This document shows, piece by piece, positions 43,476-46,590 of a stretch of 46,590 nt of DNA; within the stretch, counting starts at the first letter, position 1, and every line of letters begins with the position of its first letter. The stretch is from contig CALLWB010000048.1 of assembly GCA_938016265.1 (NCBI GenBank), positions 1 through 46,590 on the forward strand, in the 5' to 3' direction. The notes under the pieces were generated by a model. It did not search any database. It had not been told where the DNA came from and saw only the letters and a program-made list of their open reading frames with translations. The position numbers and the translations under genes were made by a program. The DNA comes from an uncultured Saprospiraceae bacterium (GTDB lineage: Bacteria > Bacteroidota > Bacteroidia > Chitinophagales > Saprospiraceae).

Positions 43476-44363
43476 ATGAGAATTATAGATCCAGAAAAAA
43501 CACCAACCAGAGACTTACATCAATTTTTGCTTGGGGCAGTTGCTCCAAGGCCAATTGCATTTGCTAGTACAATAAACGATGATGGGACCGCCAATTTAGC
43601 GCCCTACAGTTTTTTTAATGCGTTTAGCTCGAATCCGCCAATTGTAGTATTTTCTTCTAATCGCCGGGTTTCAGACAATACCACTAAGGATACGCTTCAT
43701 AACATTCAGAAAAATAAAGAAGTCGTTATCAATGTGGTCAACTATGCGATCGTCAGGCAAATGGCCGTTGCCAGTGTTCAGTTTGATAGTGCTATCAGTG
43801 AGTTTGATAAGTCCGGGCTGACGCCAATCCCTTCTGATTTAGTAAAGCCATTCCGAGTAAAAGAATCTCCAGTCCAAATGGAATGCAAAGTAAGTGAGAT
43901 TGTTACTCTAGGAGAAGAAGGGGGAGCAGGGCATCTGATTATTTGTAATGTGGTAAGGATGCATGTCGCAGAATCGGTAATAGATGAAGACAATCGAATT
44001 GATCCGCATAAAATTGATTTAGTCGGTCGAATGGGAAGGGCATATTACACACGAGCCAGTGGAGATTCTATTTTTACAGTCGTGCAGCCTGTTATGGGCA
44101 AGGCGGTCGGCTTTGATGGTCTGCCTGTACACGTAAGAAATAGCAAAATACTCACGGGCAATGACTTAGGCCGCCTTTCCGGGCTACAAGAGTTGCCATC
44201 TGAGGAAGAAATGAATGCCTTCAAAAGTGACCCTGAAGTTCAAAATTTCCTTAAACATTTCAAAGAGGCCGCAGATTTTCAAGATCGGTTGCATATTTGG
44301 GCAGGGTTGGAACTAGAAAATAATAATACAGAATTTGCCATCAAATTACTACTTCTAAAATAA
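43476..44363 (+). CDS. Flavin reductase family protein
   Basis: The ATG at 43476 gives 295 residues. The flavin reductase-like (split-barrel) domain covers about 10-200: L-L-G-A-V-A-P-R-P-I-A-F-A-S-T, then N-L-A-P-Y-S-F-F-N-A and P-P-I-V-V-F-S-S-N. This group binds FMN and is found in many Bacteroidota next to aromatic amino-acid breakdown genes, as I recall, but the substrate is unknown. The C-terminal ~90 residues form an extra helical tail. It is the last gene of the fumarylacetoacetase row. The following 200 bases are empty until the terminator at 44578. Confidence 0.82.
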   Translation: MRIIDPEKTPTRDLHQFLLGAVAPRPIAFASTINDDGTANLAPYSFFNAFSSNPPIVVFSSNRRVSDNTTKDTLHNIQKNKEVVINVVNYAIVRQMAVASVQFDSAISEFDKSGLTPIPSDLVKPFRVKESPVQMECKVSEIVTLGEEGGAGHLIICNVVRMHVAESVIDEDNRIDPHKIDLVGRMGRAYYTRASGDSIFTVVQPVMGKAVGFDGLPVHVRNSKILTGNDLGRLSGLQELPSEEEMNAFKSDPEVQNFLKHFKEAADFQDRLHIWAGLELENNNTEFAIKLLLLK

Positions 44364-44681
44364 GTAAGTGCTTGATTTTCAGTTTGAGGAAATCTATGGT
44401 TTCTTAATTGGACCTGTAAGAACATAGAATATTAACTTGGCAAGACCTACTTTAATTCAATAACTTAGGCTTAGAAGTTTTCAATTCTCCTTATTTGGAG
44501 AATACAGTTAAATGTGGTTTTATCAGATTTAATGCATTATAGTATTCTAAGTATTAGTTGCTACCCAGAATTTAGACAAAAGCCGGTTTTGAATTTTATT
44601 CGAAATCGGCTTTTTTTATCAGAATCCACATTGAACTGATCTTTGGAAACCTTTTTCAAGGAATTGTGGTTTAGACATTAA
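44364..44681 (+). other. Intergenic region between flavin reductase and the Ile-rich frame
   Basis: It holds a hairpin ATTCTCC/GGAGAAT (44484-44503, no T-run) and the intrinsic terminator at 44578-44617. No other gene or RNA is recognised. A sequence GATCTTTG at 44638-44645 is one base off the -7 consensus and could start the leader transcript. Confidence 0.4.
44578..44617 (+). terminator. Intrinsic terminator upstream of the ileS leader
   Basis: AAAAGCCG (44578-44585) pairs with CGGCTTTT (44607-44614), extended by inner A/T pairs, followed by a T-run to 44617. It probably ends the flavin reductase transcript and so isolates the region downstream. Confidence 0.8.
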
Positions 44682-44744
44682 ATGAACAACAAAAATCAAC
44701 ATATCACTATCAGCATTATTATTATAGATTCCCCGGATCTGTGA
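44682..44744 (+). CDS. Candidate Ile-rich leader peptide (attenuator) upstream of ileS
   Basis: ATG to TGA encodes 20 residues: MNNKNQHITISIIIIDSPDL. Six are Ile, and codons 12-15 are ATT-ATT-ATT-ATA in a row. TATCAGC (44708-44714) just before this run pairs perfectly with GCTGATA (44747-44753) just after the stop codon. A ribosome stalled at the Ile codons would cover the first strand and change which downstream hairpin forms. The terminator follows 20 bases after the stop and ileS 143 bases after it. This is the classic arrangement of a ribosome-mediated attenuator, predicted only. Confidence 0.5.
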   Translation: MNNKNQHITISIIIIDSPDL

Positions 44745-44764
44745 TCGCTGATATTCATTTTATG

Positions 44765-44803
44765 AAGCCTTGACAGATTACTGAATTTGTCAAGGCTTTT
44801 TTT
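44765..44803 (+). terminator. Intrinsic terminator in the ileS leader (candidate attenuator)
   Basis: AAGCCTTGACA (44765-44775) and TGTCAAGGCTT (44788-44798) form a perfect 11-bp stem with a 12-base loop, then a T-run. It lies inside the leader, 84 bases before ileS, not at the end of a known gene. TCAAGG at 44656-44661 could pair with its 5' arm. Confidence 0.85.
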
Positions 44804-44859
44804 ATCGAAAAATATTTCATCATAATACCAAGTTAAAACCTGTTTTTTAGGAAAAACCT

Positions 44860-44867
44860 TACCTTTG
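44860..44867 (+). promoter_or_regulatory. -7 box close to ileS
   Basis: TACCTTTG, 20 bases before the ileS ATG and downstream of the terminator. No convincing -33 TTG is seen. If it is used, part of ileS transcription would bypass the attenuator. Confidence 0.45.
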
Positions 44868-44887
44868 CAACCTTAAATAATATCGGA

Positions 44888-46590
44888 ATGGCAAATTACA
44901 AACAATACAAGGGATTAAACCTCCCTGAAATAGACAAAGAACTTCTTGAATACTGGAAAAATAACCAGGTTTTCGAAAAAAGTATGGAAGAGCGAGATGG
45001 TCGTCCTACTTACGTTTTTTATGAAGGACCACCTTCTGCCAACGGGAAACCGGGGATTCACCATGTACTTGCCCGAACGGTAAAAGATGTTTTCTGCCGT
45101 TTTCACACCATGAAAGATAAGCTGGTAGAAAGAAAAGGAGGCTGGGATACCCATGGGTTACCTATAGAACTTGCTGTCGAGAAAGAGTTAGGGATTACTA
45201 AGGAAGATATCGGAAAGTCTATCTCTATAGAAGACTATAATCGTAAGTGTCGGGAAACGGTTATGCGATATAAAGGACAGTGGGACGACATTACACAAAA
45301 AATGGGTTATTGGGTAGACCTTGACAATCCATACATAACTTTTAAAAACGAGTACATTGAATCTGTTTGGAATCTTCTTAAACGGCTATATGACACGGAA
45401 TATCTCTACAAGGGATATTCTGTCCAACCATACTCTCCAGCTGCAGGCACGGGACTAAGTACCGCAGAACTAAACATGCCTGGTTGCTATAAAGATGTTA
45501 AAGACACTAGTGCCGTCGCTCAATTTCGCCCGGTAAGAAACGAACAATCTTCTTTCTTGTTTGATGATGAAAAGGAGGATGTTTGCATCATCGCATGGAC
45601 AACAACTCCCTGGACACTACCATCAAACACTGCATTGGCCGTAGGCAAAAAAATAACTTATGTAAAGGTGAAAACCTTCAACACTTATACGCATAAACCT
45701 ATAAGCGTAGTACTCGCTAAGGATCTGCAAAACAAATGGTTCAAGCCAGAATTAGCAGAATTGTCGATGGCAGATTACGAAGCAGGCGCGAAAAAAATCC
45801 CGTACGAGGTCGTCAAAGAATTTCAAGGAGCAGAGTTGATTGGTGTGCGGTATGAGCAATTATTGCCTTATGCACAGCCAGAAGACGGGGATGCATTTTT
45901 GGTGATACATGGTGATTTTGTTTCTACCAGCGACGGTACGGGTATCGTGCACATTGCACCTTCTTTTGGAGCAGATGATATGTTTGTTGCGAAACAAAAT
46001 GGTATCGGGTCATTGACCATGGTAGACAAGCAAGGGAAATTTGTGGAGGAGATGGGCGAATTTGCAGGACGATATGTCAAAAACTACAAGGACGATCCGA
46101 ATTATGTCAATGCAGATATCGACATTTCGGTCAAGTTGAAAATAGACAACAAGGCGTTTAATGTCCAAAAATATAGTCACAACTATCCACATTGCTGGCG
46201 TACAGACAAGCCGATCCTGTATTATCCATTGGATAGCTGGTTTGTGCGTGCTACGAAAGCAAAAGCCCGAATGGCAGAATTGAACAAAACCATCAATTGG
46301 AAGCCTTCGCATACTGGCGAGAAACGGTTTGGCAATTGGTTGGAAAATCTACAAGATTGGAATCTTTCCCGCTCCCGGTATTGGGGTATCCCTTTGCCAA
46401 TCTGGCGCACGGAAGATGGCGAAGTAGAAAAATGTATTGGCTCGCTGGAAGATTTGAAGGCGGAAGTCGCCAAGTCGGTGGCTGCGGGGCATATGGACGC
46501 TCCTCTGGCAGATGATTTTGATTTGCACCGCCCATTCATTGATGGCGTTATCTTGACTGCAGATGATGGTCGGCCGATGAAGCGGGAGCT
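44888..46590 (+). CDS. ileS: Isoleucyl-tRNA synthetase, 3'-truncated
   Basis: The frame runs from ATG 44888 without a stop to the window end, so about 567 of an expected ~1100 residues are visible. The sequence is clear class I synthetase: E-G-P-P-S-A-N-G-K-P-G-I-H-H-V-L at 46-61 is the HIGH region in the G-I-H-H form, then G-W-D-T-H-G-L-P near 85. The editing (CP1) domain includes A-W-T-T-T-P-W-T-L-P-S-N-T near 235. The pattern resembles the eukaryote-like type of IleRS common in Bacteroidota. It charges tRNA(Ile). The N-terminal start is supported by good alignment of A-N-Y-K-Q-Y-K-G-L. Regulation may involve the upstream Ile-rich leader. Confidence 0.95.
   Translation, partial: MANYKQYKGLNLPEIDKELLEYWKNNQVFEKSMEERDGRPTYVFYEGPPSANGKPGIHHVLARTVKDVFCRFHTMKDKLVERKGGWDTHGLPIELAVEKELGITKEDIGKSISIEDYNRKCRETVMRYKGQWDDITQKMGYWVDLDNPYITFKNEYIESVWNLLKRLYDTEYLYKGYSVQPYSPAAGTGLSTAELNMPGCYKDVKDTSAVAQFRPVRNEQSSFLFDDEKEDVCIIAWTTTPWTLPSNTALAVGKKITYVKVKTFNTYTHKPISVVLAKDLQNKWFKPELAELSMADYEAGAKKIPYEVVKEFQGAELIGVRYEQLLPYAQPEDGDAFLVIHGDFVSTSDGTGIVHIAPSFGADDMFVAKQNGIGSLTMVDKQGKFVEEMGEFAGRYVKNYKDDPNYVNADIDISVKLKIDNKAFNVQKYSHNYPHCWRTDKPILYYPLDSWFVRATKAKARMAELNKTINWKPSHTGEKRFGNWLENLQDWNLSRSRYWGIPLPIWRTEDGEVEKCIGSLEDLKAEVAKSVAAGHMDAPLADDFDLHRPFIDGVILTADDGRPMKRE

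Noticed and set aside
45868-46539. Minus-strand open frames within ileS
   Set aside because: They are antisense shadows of a clear isoleucyl-tRNA synthetase reading frame with no domain content.

Overview
This window looks like ordinary chromosome of a Bacteroidota bacterium, most likely of the Saprospiria/Lewinella type. That placement is inferred. It rests on a porZ homologue and two proteins with type IX secretion (T9SS) C-terminal sorting domains, on fused dockerin/cohesin-like surface proteins, on the Bacteroidota -7 promoter box TAnnTTTG a short way upstream of many start codons, on the near absence of Shine-Dalgarno sequences, and on several families that I know mainly from this phylum (DUF4294, DUF4837). 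I see no phage, transposon, CRISPR array, tRNA or rRNA. Nearly all of the window is typical core and semi-core genome.

Layout. 1-3.7 kb (+): end of a peptide-type ABC solute-binding protein, then scpA overlapping a flippase-like membrane protein. 3.9-7.3 kb (-): two secreted paralogues with cohesin-like and dockerin-like modules, only one of which carries a T9SS sorting domain. 7.5-8.9 kb (+): a large helical protein of unknown function. 9.0-10.3 kb (-): membrane-anchored endonuclease/exonuclease/phosphatase protein overlapping a diacylglycerol kinase. 10.7-12.2 kb (+): DUF4294 gene, terminator, lptB. 12.2-18.3 kb (-): BASS transporter, recO-porZ pair, glycosyltransferase, fatty acid desaturase. 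18.6-21.7 kb: soluble and membrane-bound pyrophosphatases, divergently transcribed. 21.9-26.6 kb (-): lipoprotein, a possible structured RNA, DUF4837 lipoprotein, LysM lytic transglycosylase, gatA. 27.1-34.9 kb: DUF2147 protein, kbl, T9SS-exported subtilase, mfd, HAD hydrolase. 35.0-39.9 kb: small membrane protein, an epimerase/SDR/hydrolase operon, RidA protein, lipoprotein, outer-membrane protein. 39.9-44.4 kb (+): fumarylacetoacetase, beta-barrel protein, CYTH protein, epimerase, flavin reductase. 44.7-46.6 kb (+): a short isoleucine-rich reading frame, a strong intrinsic terminator, then ileS, which is cut by the window end.

How it fits together. Envelope biology dominates: LPS transport (lptB), T9SS attachment (porZ) and its cargo, peptidoglycan turnover, lipid desaturation and lipid kinase. 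Central functions are also present: pyrophosphate removal, chromosome segregation, repair (recO, mfd), tRNA charging (gatA, ileS) and amino-acid breakdown (kbl, fumarylacetoacetase).

The most interesting signals are regulatory. First, a 20-codon frame with six Ile codons, four of them consecutive, ends 20 bases before a perfect 11-bp terminator hairpin, 85 bases upstream of ileS. This has the arrangement of a leader-peptide attenuator for isoleucyl-tRNA synthetase. Second, a stretch at 22351-22510 (minus strand) can form nested helices followed by a terminator that competes for the same bases. Both are predictions from sequence alone. A second -7 box downstream of the ileS terminator leaves a non-attenuator reading open.
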